A DNA stretch of 64,000 bases, from the NCBI GenBank assembly GCA_022791915.1, contig JAAWAB010000008.1, positions 1 through 64,000 of the forward strand. Reading direction: 5' to 3'. Positions 18,006 to 26,997 of this stretch are shown piece after piece; positions within the stretch are counted from its first letter, which is position 1; every line of letters begins with the position of its first letter. Below the pieces are notes generated by a model. That model did no database searches. It saw only the letters and a list, made by a program, of their open reading frames with translations, and was not told the DNA's origin. Origin of the DNA: Clostridia bacterium (GTDB taxonomy: Bacteria > Bacillota > Clostridia > Christensenellales > Pumilibacteraceae). Position numbers and translations under genes: made by a program.

Positions 18006-19160
18006 ATGAATAAACGGAATAGAGCGGGAGCGGTTTTGCTGTGTTTTTTTCTCGGATGCCTGCTGTTCGGTTGCGGAAACCCCGAAACAACCGTTCCGCC
18101 CGAAGAAGAGCGCCCTTTGATAGCCGATACGATTTCTTTTAATGAAAGCAAACGGGAAGACAAAATCAACTGGTACGGCAGATGTTATCACGATACGCAA
18201 AAAGGAAACGTAAGCATTTCCAATTCTTCGGCGGGATTCGAAGTCGCTTTTTACGGTACAACGCTTTCTGCAAGGATTTCGGCAACGGCGTCTGCTTGGA
18301 AAGCGCCCGAATTGTCGGGTAACGGGTATCTCTGCGTATTTCTCGACGGTGAAACCAAATACGAAAACGCAACTTGTATCGAACTGTCCGATACAAGCGG
18401 AGAACCTGCTGTTGTTCTACTTGCAGAAGGATTGGAAAAGGGCGAGCATACCGCACGAATCATCAAAATTACCGAAGTAAAATATACCCAAGCGTATGTG
18501 TGGTCTGTAACTTCGGACGGGGGGTTTGTTGCTCCGCCGTCCAAGCCTGCGATAAAGCTGGAATTGATCGGCGACAGCATTACGGCGGGTGCCAACGCCA
18601 TGCGTGAAGATACGGCAGACGAAACGGGAACCGACAGCGAGAATTCGTTGGCATCGTACGGAGCGGTGGCTGCGCGTATGCTCGGAGCACAGTGCAACGT
18701 GGTCGCACGCAGCGGACTCACCGTAGCAGGCGGCGAGAGCGGAACACGATTTGCCAAAATTGCCGACTATTACGGATTATACAGCGAAAAAGACAATATT
18801 GCATGGGATTTTACCCAATATGTTCCCGATGCGGTTGTTATCGATTTGGGCACCAACGATTTAGGCGTGAGTACAAGCGAAAGCAAAATCAAATCGGCAT
18901 ATACCGATTTGATTGCTATCGTGCGGCAAAAATACCCGCAGGCGCACATTTTCTGTTGCACGGGTGCCATGGGGAATTTCGGCGTACGTTTGGCGCCGCT
19001 GATAAATCGGATTGTAAACGACAAAGCGGCGGCAGGCGACATGCGTATATATCACGTGGAATTGCATGCAAACAGCACGGCAGGGCACCCGACTGCGCAA
19101 CAACATGTCACAAACGGAATCCGCTTGTATGCGCAAATCAAAGCAAAACTCGGATTGTAA
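18006..19160 (+). CDS. SGNH-hydrolase lipoprotein, CE2-like acetylesterase (paralogue)
   Basis: A 384-residue lipoprotein (lipobox LFGC, Cys23) with the same architecture as the previous gene: a KINWYGR beta domain, then GDSITAG (Ser191), DLGTND (Asp285) and GHPT (His361). It is the last gene of operon A, 12 nt after its paralogue, and is followed by a bidirectional terminator. Two different esterases in tandem suggest acetyl groups in more than one position of the substrate, which is inference. Confidence 0.85.
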   Translation: MNKRNRAGAVLLCFFLGCLLFGCGNPETTVPPEEERPLIADTISFNESKREDKINWYGRCYHDTQKGNVSISNSSAGFEVAFYGTTLSARISATASAWKAPELSGNGYLCVFLDGETKYENATCIELSDTSGEPAVVLLAEGLEKGEHTARIIKITEVKYTQAYVWSVTSDGGFVAPPSKPAIKLELIGDSITAGANAMREDTADETGTDSENSLASYGAVAARMLGAQCNVVARSGLTVAGGESGTRFAKIADYYGLYSEKDNIAWDFTQYVPDAVVIDLGTNDLGVSTSESKIKSAYTDLIAIVRQKYPQAHIFCCTGAMGNFGVRLAPLINRIVNDKAAAGDMRIYHVELHANSTAGHPTAQQHVTNGIRLYAQIKAKLGL

Positions 19161-19192
19161 TTTATATAAATAACGGATAAAAAGGAAAACGA

Positions 19193-19229
19193 AAAAAGCC
19201 TTCGGAAAAGAGAATCCGAAAGCTTTTTT
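19193..19229. terminator. Bidirectional terminator between operon A and the lacI-family gene
   Basis: An A-run plus GC and TTCGGA pair with TCCGAA, GC and a T-run around an AAAGAGAA loop, with one C-A mismatch. T-runs flank both sides, so it can serve both convergent units. Confidence 0.85.
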
Positions 19230-19232
19230 TAT

Positions 19233-20213
19233 TTACGGAAGAGTACGTACCGATTCGCGTTCGTAAAGTTGCAGATTGAGCTTGATGTAATTGAGTTCGT
19301 CTTTTTTTTCTATGCGTGCCAGCATGGCGCCGAGCGCGGTGGACGCATAGGTGATTTTTTCTATGCCGAAACTCGTAAGGCGGGGAGTAAGGTGCTCGCA
19401 TAAATCGGTGTTATCAAAACCGATCACCGAAACGTCGCGCGGGACGCTGTAACCCGCCAACGAAAGTTCTTCGTATAAAGCGGCGGCGGCGCGGTCGCAA
19501 TGGCATACGAACGCCGTGGGCATTTCGGGGAAGGTGAGCTTTGTGGGCACGTGTTCGATGTTCGTATTAATATGCAGCCGTTCGTCGCGCGGGATTTTAT
19601 ATTTGTTGAGTGCGCGCAGATATCCGAAATAACGGTCGGCTATGGAATTGGAAAAACCGATATCGCCGATGAATCCGATTTTTCTGTGTCCCTTTTTAAT
19701 CAGATATTTGGTAACCGAGTAGCTTGCGTAATAATTATCCACATAAATGTAATCGAAGGGGTAGTCGGACGAATAGAAATCGATACACACGATAGGCAGA
19801 TTCAGTTCTTCGAGTTTTGCGTACATATCGGGCGAAAGTTGCCCCGATACGAAAATGCCCGAAATTCCTTTGTCGGAATCGATTGCTTTAAGCGTTCCCA
19901 GTGTGGTGGACGGCGTGTCGTGCACAATCAGTTCGAGCGACGCGCCCACTTTCAGACATTCCATATTCAGTTTATGGTAGATTTCGGAGTAGAATTGCTC
20001 GTCCTGACTCATAATGAAGTTTTTGTGCGTTACATAGATAAAGCAAAGAGATTGATTTTTTTCGGGCAGTTTGTACCCCATTTCGTAAGCTACTTTAATG
20101 ATTTCGTTGCGCGTTTTTTCGCTGACGCCGTGTTGATTGTTGAGTGCTTTGTGCACCGTAACGGTGGAAACACCCATTTTTCGCGCAATTGTTTGCATCG
20201 AAACTTTTTTCAT
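19233..20213 (-). CDS. LacI-family transcriptional regulator
   Basis: A 326-residue protein. The N-terminal helix-turn-helix (MQTIARKMGVSTVTVHKALN, residues 6-25) and hinge are of LacI type. The rest is a periplasmic-binding-like sensor domain (about 60-326) with the usual GISGIFVSGQL, IGFIGDIGFSNS and SVIGFDNTDLCEHL segments. It lies between the two polysaccharide operons, convergent with A and divergent from B, so it is the likely local regulator responding to a sugar. Its own promoter region shares the bases CACGTATA with the inverted repeat before operon A. Confidence 0.92.
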   Translation of the reverse strand: MKKVSMQTIARKMGVSTVTVHKALNNQHGVSEKTRNEIIKVAYEMGYKLPEKNQSLCFIYVTHKNFIMSQDEQFYSEIYHKLNMECLKVGASLELIVHDTPSTTLGTLKAIDSDKGISGIFVSGQLSPDMYAKLEELNLPIVCIDFYSSDYPFDYIYVDNYYASYSVTKYLIKKGHRKIGFIGDIGFSNSIADRYFGYLRALNKYKIPRDERLHINTNIEHVPTKLTFPEMPTAFVCHCDRAAAALYEELSLAGYSVPRDVSVIGFDNTDLCEHLTPRLTSFGIEKITYASTALGAMLARIEKKDELNYIKLNLQLYERESVRTLP

Positions 20214-20243
20214 TACCTAATTACTCCGTATCGGTCTGAATTT

Positions 20244-20272
20244 ATTTTACCACGTATATACAAAAAAATCAA
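20244..20272 (-). promoter_or_regulatory. Promoter of the LacI-family gene
   Basis: Read on the minus strand there is -35 TTGATT (20272-20267), a 17-nt spacer and -10 TAAAAT (20249-20244), about 30 nt before the start codon. The spacer contains TATACGTGG, similar to one arm of the operon A inverted repeat. Confidence 0.75.
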
Positions 20273-20385
20273 GAAATTTAAGCGTAATCTTGCATTTTTG
20301 GGTAGGTTATGCAAAAGAAAACGCACTTTTCGGACGGGTTTTGTTAGCTTATGAAAAAAAATATGAAAAATATTAGCTAAAACTA

Positions 20386-20416
20386 TTGACAAATGCGGGG
20401 GGGGGTATGGTATACT
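20386..20416 (+). promoter_or_regulatory. Promoter of operon B with poly-G spacer
   Basis: A perfect -35 TTGACA (20386-20391) and a -10 TATACT (20411-20416, with TG one base upstream) are separated by 19 nt instead of the optimal 17. Nine of those bases are an uninterrupted G-run. A small palindrome TTAGCTAA (20373-20380) lies just upstream of the -35 and could be an operator. The leader to the first gene is about 130 nt. Confidence 0.7.
20397..20405 (+). repeat. Poly-G tract (9 G) in the operon B promoter spacer
   Basis: Nine consecutive G lie between the -35 and -10 elements. Losing two would give a 17-nt spacer, so tract length could set promoter strength. Confidence 0.85.
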
Positions 20417-20553
20417 GTTTTTGTAAATAAAAAAGAGAATCTTTGTGTATGCAAGATTTTACACGAAATTGCAGAAAATATACTGCGTCGGAATCCGTCC
20501 GAAAGGGAAGAAGAATCGGACGCAAAAAATAACTGTTGCCGCAGGAGAGAATG

Positions 20554-21597
20554 ATGGTCAAATATTGCACAGGCAATCCAATCATAACGCCCGAAAACGT
20601 ACCGCCGCTCGGAAAGAATTTCCGCGTGATTGGTTCGTTTAATCCGGGCGTTACTCTGTTTGAAGGCAAACCGCTTTTGTTGGTTCGAGTTGCCGAACAG
20701 ATTACCCAAAAGCAACAGGGAAAAGTGAGCGTTCCCGTAGCCGAAGGCGGAACCATTCGCGTGCTCGATTTCGAACTCTCCGATTCGCGTTACGATTTTT
20801 CGGACGTGCGCACCATTCGGAACGGAAAGCAGAAATTTTTAACCAGTATGAGTCGCCTGATGGTTGCCACAAGCGAGGACGGCGAACATTTTACGTTGCA
20901 CCCCGACCGTGTGCTCATGCCCGAAAACGAATATGAAAAGTTCGGCGTGGAAGACCCGCGCATCACCTATTTGGAAGGGGTTTACTACATAACCTATTCC
21001 GCCATATCCGACTACGGAATCTGCACCATGCTCGCCAAAACGAAAGACTTTGTTTCGTTTGAAAAAATGGGGAACATATTGCACCCCGACAACAAAGACG
21101 TGGTGTTGTTTCCGCAGAAAATCGGCGGAAAGTATTATATGCTTCACCGCCCGTCCACTTCCGAGTTTTCCCGCCCCGAAATGTGGATTGCCGAATCGGA
21201 TAATCTTATGTACTGGGGCAATCATCGCCGCTTAATGGGTGTGCGCGACGGGGAATGGGACAGCGCGCGCATAGGCGTTTCGAGCACTCCCATGCCGATA
21301 GACGAAGGGTGGCTGGTGCTTTACCACGGTGCCGACGTGCACGACCGATATTGTTTGGGCGCCGTTTTGTTAGATGCCGAATGCCCGAGCAAAGTGTTGG
21401 CGCGTACCGCAAAACCGATAATGGAACCGGTGCAGGCGTATGAAACAAGCGGATTTTTATCTAACGTGGTGTTTGCCTGCGGCTGTATACACAGCGGCGA
21501 TACCTTAAAACTGTATTACGGCGCCGCCGACAAATACGTTTGTTTGGCGGAACTGTCCGTTCCGTTTCTTTTGAAATCGTTACAGGAGGGAAAATAG
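20554..21597 (+). CDS. Glycoside phosphorylase, GH130 family (beta-mannoside type)
   Basis: A 347-residue cytoplasmic five-bladed beta-propeller enzyme. GH130 members phosphorolyse beta-mannosides, for example mannosyl-glucose or mannobiose, to mannose 1-phosphate. The family hallmark FGVEDPRIT is present with the likely catalytic Asp134. Other propeller segments are LLVRVAEQ, RLMVATSEDG, LHRPS and YHGAD. The exact substrate cannot be told. The ATG at 20554 has AGGAG at 6 nt; the ATG at 20551 and a TTG at 20536 are less well placed. It leads operon B and abuts the permease gene with no gap. Confidence 0.88.
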   Translation: MVKYCTGNPIITPENVPPLGKNFRVIGSFNPGVTLFEGKPLLLVRVAEQITQKQQGKVSVPVAEGGTIRVLDFELSDSRYDFSDVRTIRNGKQKFLTSMSRLMVATSEDGEHFTLHPDRVLMPENEYEKFGVEDPRITYLEGVYYITYSAISDYGICTMLAKTKDFVSFEKMGNILHPDNKDVVLFPQKIGGKYYMLHRPSTSEFSRPEMWIAESDNLMYWGNHRRLMGVRDGEWDSARIGVSSTPMPIDEGWLVLYHGADVHDRYCLGAVLLDAECPSKVLARTAKPIMEPVQAYETSGFLSNVVFACGCIHSGDTLKLYYGAADKYVCLAELSVPFLLKSLQEGK

Positions 21598-22551
21598 ATG
21601 CCGCTGATTTCCGCACATCAGAACAATCGCACGTTACGCGAGCGGATGAGAAAATGGGATGTCGTGAAAAACCGCTGGGTGTATCTTCTGTTACTTCCGT
21701 CGCTCATTTTCATGATTATTTTTGCGTATCTGCCCATGATAGGCATTGTGATTGCGTTTGAGGATTACGACCCCATACTCGGTTTTTTCAAATCGCACTG
21801 GATAGGGTTGGAAAACTTCAAGTTCTTTTTTTCCAGTTCCAACTGGATGTTGGTTACGCTGAACACGCTGTATCTGAACGCACTGTTCATTATTACGGGC
21901 ACAGTGGGGTCGCTGATTATTGCGATTATAATGAGCGAAATCAAAAACAAATGGTTCACTCGTGTTACGCAAACGCTGATGACGTTGCCGAACTTTGTTT
22001 CCTGGGCGACCATTGCGCTGTTTTCGGTGGCGTTTTTCTCGGCGGACGGTATTATAAACCAAGCCGTGACGGGCGCGGGCGGGTCGAGAATCCCGTTTTA
22101 TTCTTCGCCCGACGTGTGGCCCGCCGCTTTCGTGCTGATTCGAATTTGGAAAGGTGCGGGGTGGGGCGCAATCGTCTATATGGCGGCAATTCTGGGCATA
22201 GACAAAGAAATCTATGAAGCGGCGCGCATAGACGGCGCGAGTCGGTTTCGGTGTATTTTCAAAATCACTTTGCCGCTCATTAAAAACATTATTATCTTAA
22301 TGTTCATTATGAGTATCGGCAACATCTTCAAAGGCGACTTCGGCATGATTTATCCGTTTATCGGCGATAACGCGCTTTTGTACCCCACAACCGACGTTAT
22401 CGACACATATGTGTATCGTGCGCTGCGAACTTTCACAAACTACGGAAGAACGGCGGCAATCGGGTTGTATCAGTCGCTTATGGGATTTTTGTTGGTGATA
22501 TTCGCCAACTGGTTGGCGCGTAGATATTCGCCCGAATCGGCGGTATTTTAG
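21598..22551 (+). CDS. Polysaccharide ABC transporter permease (LplB type)
   Basis: A 317-residue membrane protein with six predicted TM segments. The opening (KNRWVYLLLLPSLIFMIIF, then GIVIAFEDYDP) is typical of LplB-like permeases for complex sugars. The EAA loop EAARIDGASRFRCIFKITLP is near residue 205. The ATG directly follows the stop codon of the phosphorylase, with AGGAGGG upstream. Confidence 0.92.
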   Translation: MPLISAHQNNRTLRERMRKWDVVKNRWVYLLLLPSLIFMIIFAYLPMIGIVIAFEDYDPILGFFKSHWIGLENFKFFFSSSNWMLVTLNTLYLNALFIITGTVGSLIIAIIMSEIKNKWFTRVTQTLMTLPNFVSWATIALFSVAFFSADGIINQAVTGAGGSRIPFYSSPDVWPAAFVLIRIWKGAGWGAIVYMAAILGIDKEIYEAARIDGASRFRCIFKITLPLIKNIIILMFIMSIGNIFKGDFGMIYPFIGDNALLYPTTDVIDTYVYRALRTFTNYGRTAAIGLYQSLMGFLLVIFANWLARRYSPESAVF

Positions 22552-22560
22552 GAGGGAAGC

Positions 22561-23484
22561 ATGGAAAGAGAAACGCTTTTGTATTCTCCCGTAAAGAGTA
22601 AAATAGGCAAGAGCAAGGGCGATTACGCAATGCTCGTTATCTTCTATGTGTTTGCCGCATTGTTCGCCGTGGTCTGCCTGTATCCTTTCTTTCAGGTGCT
22701 TATTTCGTCGTTTGCCGACGAAACCACGCTTACGCGCGAAGGTTACAAGCTGATACCAAGCAAGTTTTCGCTCGACGCGTACAAAACGCTGTTTAAGTCC
22801 AACGAAATTCTGTTTTCTTACGGACTGACAATCGGCGTCACGGTGGTGGGCACGTTTATCAGCGTGCTGATTACGGCGCTTGCCGCATATGCGCTTTCGG
22901 GCAAAAAACTCAAATACCGCAACGCCATTAACTTTTTGTATTACTTTACCATGCTGTTTTCGGGCGGATTGATTCCGTATTATATTCTGCTTACCAAGTA
23001 TCTGCACTTAAAAAATAATCTGCTCGTGTATATTTTGCCGTCGGCGTTCAACGTGTGGAACATGTTTTTATTGCGCAACTTTTTTAACGATATTCCCGAG
23101 GCGCTCGTGGAATCGGCAAAACTGGAAGGCGCGAGCGAAGCGACAATCGCTTTTCGCATTGTCATTCCGCTTTCGTTGCCCGCGCTTGCCACAATCGGAC
23201 TGTTTTCGGCGCTCGCATACTGGAACGAATGGATGGCAAGTTCGCTGTATATGGATAACGAAAGATATTATTTGTTGCAATATCACATCGTGCGAATGGT
23301 CAACAGCATATCGGCGGCAAACAATCTCGGCGCAAGCGGATTGCCTGCGGGCGTCACGTCGGTGCCGGCGCAAACGTTGCGGCTTGCAACGGCTATCGTT
23401 ACCATAGGACCCATTGTGCTCTTGTATCCCTTCTTGCAAAAGTATTTTGTTGCGGGACTGCGCGTGGGCGGCGTAAAGGGATAA
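22561..23484 (+). CDS. Sugar ABC transporter permease (LplC/YtcP type)
   Basis: A 307-residue permease partnering the previous gene. The first TM is near residues 21-45 after KGDYAMLV. The EAA loop reads ESAKLEGASEATIAFRIVIP near residue 180. The ending (FVAGLRVGGVKG) is the usual one for this subfamily. GGAGGG lies before the ATG, 9 nt after the previous stop. Confidence 0.92.
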   Translation: MERETLLYSPVKSKIGKSKGDYAMLVIFYVFAALFAVVCLYPFFQVLISSFADETTLTREGYKLIPSKFSLDAYKTLFKSNEILFSYGLTIGVTVVGTFISVLITALAAYALSGKKLKYRNAINFLYYFTMLFSGGLIPYYILLTKYLHLKNNLLVYILPSAFNVWNMFLLRNFFNDIPEALVESAKLEGASEATIAFRIVIPLSLPALATIGLFSALAYWNEWMASSLYMDNERYYLLQYHIVRMVNSISAANNLGASGLPAGVTSVPAQTLRLATAIVTIGPIVLLYPFLQKYFVAGLRVGGVKG

Positions 23485-23550
23485 ACGGTAAAATGCTCGA
23501 TTCGTTTGACGCAAGCCAAACGACGAAATAAAAATGTTATGGAGGAAAAA

Positions 23551-25314
23551 ATGAAAAAATTACGCAATCTTGTCTGTGCCGTGTTGGCGCTTGTGTTCGT
23601 GTTTTCGATGACGGCGTGCGGCGACAAAAAAGAAGGCGGGGACTCGGACCCCAATACCGTGCGCATTTACCTTTGGAGCGACACGGGAACCACGCCTGAC
23701 GGTTTTAACGAAGTGGTGAATAAGTTCAACGCCGAATACGGACCCGAACTGGGTTTTAAGGTGAGTTTTAAGTTCGACACGCAGAGCGACTACAAAGAAA
23801 AACTCAATCTTTCCATGTCGGCAAATCAAAGAGATTACGACATGGTATTCGACGCCAACTGGATATATTTGAACACCTTCTCGCAAAAGGGATACTACTA
23901 CAATCTGTACGATTACTTCAAAGAAGGCAGCAAGTTTACGGGGCTTTCGAGCGCGTTCGATGACGATTACCTGAAAAACAACTTCTTCAACAACGGATTG
24001 TACGGCATTCCGCTCACCGAAACGTTCGGCGAAATTTCGGTTGCCTATGTGCGCAAAGATTGGAGAGAAGCGTGCGCCGCCGATACTTCGTTTACGTTGC
24101 CCGCGTCCGTGCGCCTGAACGGCGACAAAACGGGCGGAAGAGCGCCCACCCGTCAGGATTTAGCGGACGGTATCGACGATTTCGACGAATTGCAATATTA
24201 TTTGTACTGGATAAAGGCGAACAAGCCGAGCGTAACGCCCATGCTTTCCAACAACGACGCTACCTGGGGCGCGTGGGACGTAATCAACTCGCGTAACATC
24301 CCGTCTAAATCGGCGGCGGACTACGTGGAAGCGGGAATCAAACAGGAAATCGTGCTTTCGCCCGAACTCACCGCCACGGCGTATATCAAAAACGGCGAAG
24401 TGATGGCGGCAAACGTAACCGACGAGCGTGTGGACGCAACGAACGGTTTGGGCAGTTATCCGTCCGGCTTTAACACCTACGACAACAAATGGCAGGAAGA
24501 TTATCTGTTTGCGCGCAAGTGGGCGGAAGACGGAATCATCGACCCCGACGTGCTGTCCGTTTCCGATTCGGATGCGCGTTTCAAAGCGGGCACGGGCGCG
24601 TGCGTCGTGCAGACGATTAACAACTTCGACACCGTGGAAGCGGCGGTAAAGAGCCAGAACGGCGAAAGCGCACAGCTGGAAATCTTCGTGAACGAAAAAG
24701 CGTTGCGCGAAAAGAGAATGGGCTATGCGCGTACCGATTTCAAAGCCTGGAACTTCTTGTGCGTTCCTAAAACGGTTACGAGCGCAAAACTCGAAAAGTG
24801 CCTTACCTTTATGAACTGGATTTTCTCGTCGCGTGAAAATCACGATTTGTTCCAATACGGTATTAAGGGGAAACACTGGGACGAAGCCAAAGACGCGGGC
24901 GGCAATCCCATTGAAAATACGATTGTGAAGTCGCTTACGAACAGTTATGCGTTCCCTGCGTATCTGCTTACCTGGAACCCCAACTTTATTCGCGTGAGCG
25001 AGTCGTCCGACCCCAAAGTGCGCGAGTATATGGAATACATGTACGATAAAAACAGATACGTGGAAATTCCGTATTCGGGATTCTCGTTCAATCTGAACCG
25101 CACGCCCGAACTTACTTCCGCGTTATCCAACGCCGATATAGGCGCCAATAAATCCAAGGAAAAATCGTATCTTTTGGGGCAGAATTCCGACCCCATCACC
25201 AAGTGGAACGCCGAACTTTCGTCGCGCTACTCCAACACCGCGTTGCAGACGGCGCTCACCACAATCAAAAACGAAGTAATCAAACAGTTGCAGGACTATA
25301 TAGACAGTCTTTGA
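23551..25314 (+). CDS. Extracellular solute-binding lipoprotein of the LplA type
   Basis: A 587-residue lipoprotein (lipobox MTAC, Cys23). Its size and features (IYLWSDTGTTPDGFNEVVNKFN, KLNLSMSAN, DYDMVFDANW, then a C-terminal W-NPNFIRV segment) match the large binding proteins that accompany LplBC permeases. The ATG at 23551 has GGAGG at 5 nt; an upstream in-frame ATG at 23506 lacks a ribosome site and would bury the signal peptide. It probably delivers oligosaccharides for the GH130 enzyme. Confidence 0.9.
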   Translation: MKKLRNLVCAVLALVFVFSMTACGDKKEGGDSDPNTVRIYLWSDTGTTPDGFNEVVNKFNAEYGPELGFKVSFKFDTQSDYKEKLNLSMSANQRDYDMVFDANWIYLNTFSQKGYYYNLYDYFKEGSKFTGLSSAFDDDYLKNNFFNNGLYGIPLTETFGEISVAYVRKDWREACAADTSFTLPASVRLNGDKTGGRAPTRQDLADGIDDFDELQYYLYWIKANKPSVTPMLSNNDATWGAWDVINSRNIPSKSAADYVEAGIKQEIVLSPELTATAYIKNGEVMAANVTDERVDATNGLGSYPSGFNTYDNKWQEDYLFARKWAEDGIIDPDVLSVSDSDARFKAGTGACVVQTINNFDTVEAAVKSQNGESAQLEIFVNEKALREKRMGYARTDFKAWNFLCVPKTVTSAKLEKCLTFMNWIFSSRENHDLFQYGIKGKHWDEAKDAGGNPIENTIVKSLTNSYAFPAYLLTWNPNFIRVSESSDPKVREYMEYMYDKNRYVEIPYSGFSFNLNRTPELTSALSNADIGANKSKEKSYLLGQNSDPITKWNAELSSRYSNTALQTALTTIKNEVIKQLQDYIDSL

Positions 25315-25379
25315 TAGGTATTGCGGCGTTCGGTGCGTAAAAGCACGGCGGAAAACGAATGGGAATCGGTGGTAGAAAT

Positions 25380-26927
25380 ATGAGAAAAAAGAGAATAGCC
25401 ATTTGCATGTTGACTCTGCTGTGTGCGTTAACCGTTTCGGTAACGTCTTTGCACGCATACGCCGACGAAATCGTACCCGACAAATACGAGGTTGCGTACT
25501 ATGCGGGCGAAAGCGATTTTTCGGTATATCTCGATAACGAAGGCGGGCTGTATACGTCGGGCAGTAACGGCAACGGGCAACTCGGGCGCGGCTCGGCGAG
25601 TACCGACGCACGCATAGTGCCCATGAAAGTGCTGGATAATATTTCACAGGCGGCTACCGGCAAAACGGGTTTTGCGGTGGCGCTCGGCAAGAACGGCACG
25701 GTATACACCTGGGGCAACAACAAATACGGTCAGCTCGGCACGGGCACGGGGTTTTCGGACGACGACGTGTATTCCGCATTGCCTACGCCCGTTTCGGTGC
25801 AAGGAAAAGTGATTGCCGTGGCGGCGGGGGCAAGAAGTGCATACGCGCTCACCGACGACGGCACGGTATACGCCTGGGGCGGCAACAACATGGGGCAACT
25901 CGGATTGGGGACCGAAACGGGCAGAAAAGCGGTTGTGGGCACGCCTACGCCCATACCGCAAGAGAAATTCGGCGGCAGTAAAGTAAAGCAGATTGTCTGT
26001 ACCGAACTGTCGGCATACGCGCTTACCGAAGGCGGGGAAGTGTATGCCTGGGGCGATAACGACTACGGTCAGCTTGGTACGGGAAACGACGATACGGGAT
26101 ATTTTACCGCTGTGCCCGAAAAACTCGCACTTACGGGAATGGAGAAACTGTCCGCCCGTTCCACAAACGTAATGGCGCTATCAAACGGCAAGGCGTATGT
26201 CTGGGGGCAAAACAACTTTTACCAACTCGGATTGGGCGGCGACGGAGAACACAAATTTTCTTCCGTGCCCACCGTTATCGAATCGTATTATTCGCTTACG
26301 GGCGAAGAAGAGAGCGTAACGGCAAAAGATATACTCTGCGGCGGTATCACCAATTTTGTGATTTCGGAAGAAGGCAACGTGTATTCGTTCGGCAGTGCGG
26401 GCGACGGACAGGCGGGATTCCCGCTCGACGCCGCGTCGGCAAATGCAAATCTTAACCTGAACAACATGACGCGCCCCGCAAAAATCACGTTTTATCAACC
26501 CCGTTCCATATACGATATCACCGTGAACAACATCGAAGAGTTTATGTCGTCCTCGCCTGTGGATACGTCGTCGCCGATTTCGCTCCGTGTAACGCGCGGC
26601 GTGGGGTCGTCGGGTAATCGTACTTTTGTCGCCGACGAAAACGGCAAAGTGTGGAGTTGGGGCAACAACACCAACGGACTGACGGCGAGCGGAGACGTTA
26701 CTAACTGTACCGCGCCCGTGCGTGCCACGCTATACCGCAACGCCGACTACGACAAGACGGTAAAAACCAAAAACTACATGGTGAAACCTGCCGTTATGCT
26801 CATTATCATCTTCGGACTGGGAGCGGCGGGACTCATCTGGCTGGAAATCAAAACGCGTATCGGGCGAAAGCGTGCTCTGGCGGAAAACAAAAAACTGGAA
26901 GCCGAAAAAGCAAAGCCTACAATTTAA
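25380..26927 (+). CDS. Secreted RCC1-repeat protein with C-terminal TM anchor
   Basis: A 515-residue protein with a signal peptide (cleavage after HAYA near residue 25). It contains about six RCC1-type repeats, each with a V-Y-WG-N-GQLG-G core: NGNGQLGRG, VYTWGNNKYGQLGTG, VYAWGGNNMGQLGLG, VYAWGDNDYGQLGTG, YVWGQNNFYQLGLG. They should fold as a beta-propeller. A TM segment (VMLIIIFGLGAAGLIWL, near 465) and a basic tail anchor it. RCC1 propellers usually mediate protein or glycan contacts, and here a surface-binding role is inferred from the operon. An ATG 21 nt upstream is possible but would extend the signal peptide. Confidence 0.82.
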   Translation: MRKKRIAICMLTLLCALTVSVTSLHAYADEIVPDKYEVAYYAGESDFSVYLDNEGGLYTSGSNGNGQLGRGSASTDARIVPMKVLDNISQAATGKTGFAVALGKNGTVYTWGNNKYGQLGTGTGFSDDDVYSALPTPVSVQGKVIAVAAGARSAYALTDDGTVYAWGGNNMGQLGLGTETGRKAVVGTPTPIPQEKFGGSKVKQIVCTELSAYALTEGGEVYAWGDNDYGQLGTGNDDTGYFTAVPEKLALTGMEKLSARSTNVMALSNGKAYVWGQNNFYQLGLGGDGEHKFSSVPTVIESYYSLTGEEESVTAKDILCGGITNFVISEEGNVYSFGSAGDGQAGFPLDAASANANLNLNNMTRPAKITFYQPRSIYDITVNNIEEFMSSSPVDTSSPISLRVTRGVGSSGNRTFVADENGKVWSWGNNTNGLTASGDVTNCTAPVRATLYRNADYDKTVKTKNYMVKPAVMLIIIFGLGAAGLIWLEIKTRIGRKRALAENKKLEAEKAKPTI

Positions 26928-26997
26928 CAAAAGAACACAAGGTGTTCCCCGTCCGATAGGGCGGTAAACATAAAAAATTATAGGAAGGAGAAAAATC

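Noticed and set aside
20310-20345. CcpA cre site upstream of operon B (a GAAAA-CGCAC-TTTTC inverted repeat)
   Set aside because: The central bases and spacing do not fit the cre consensus well enough.
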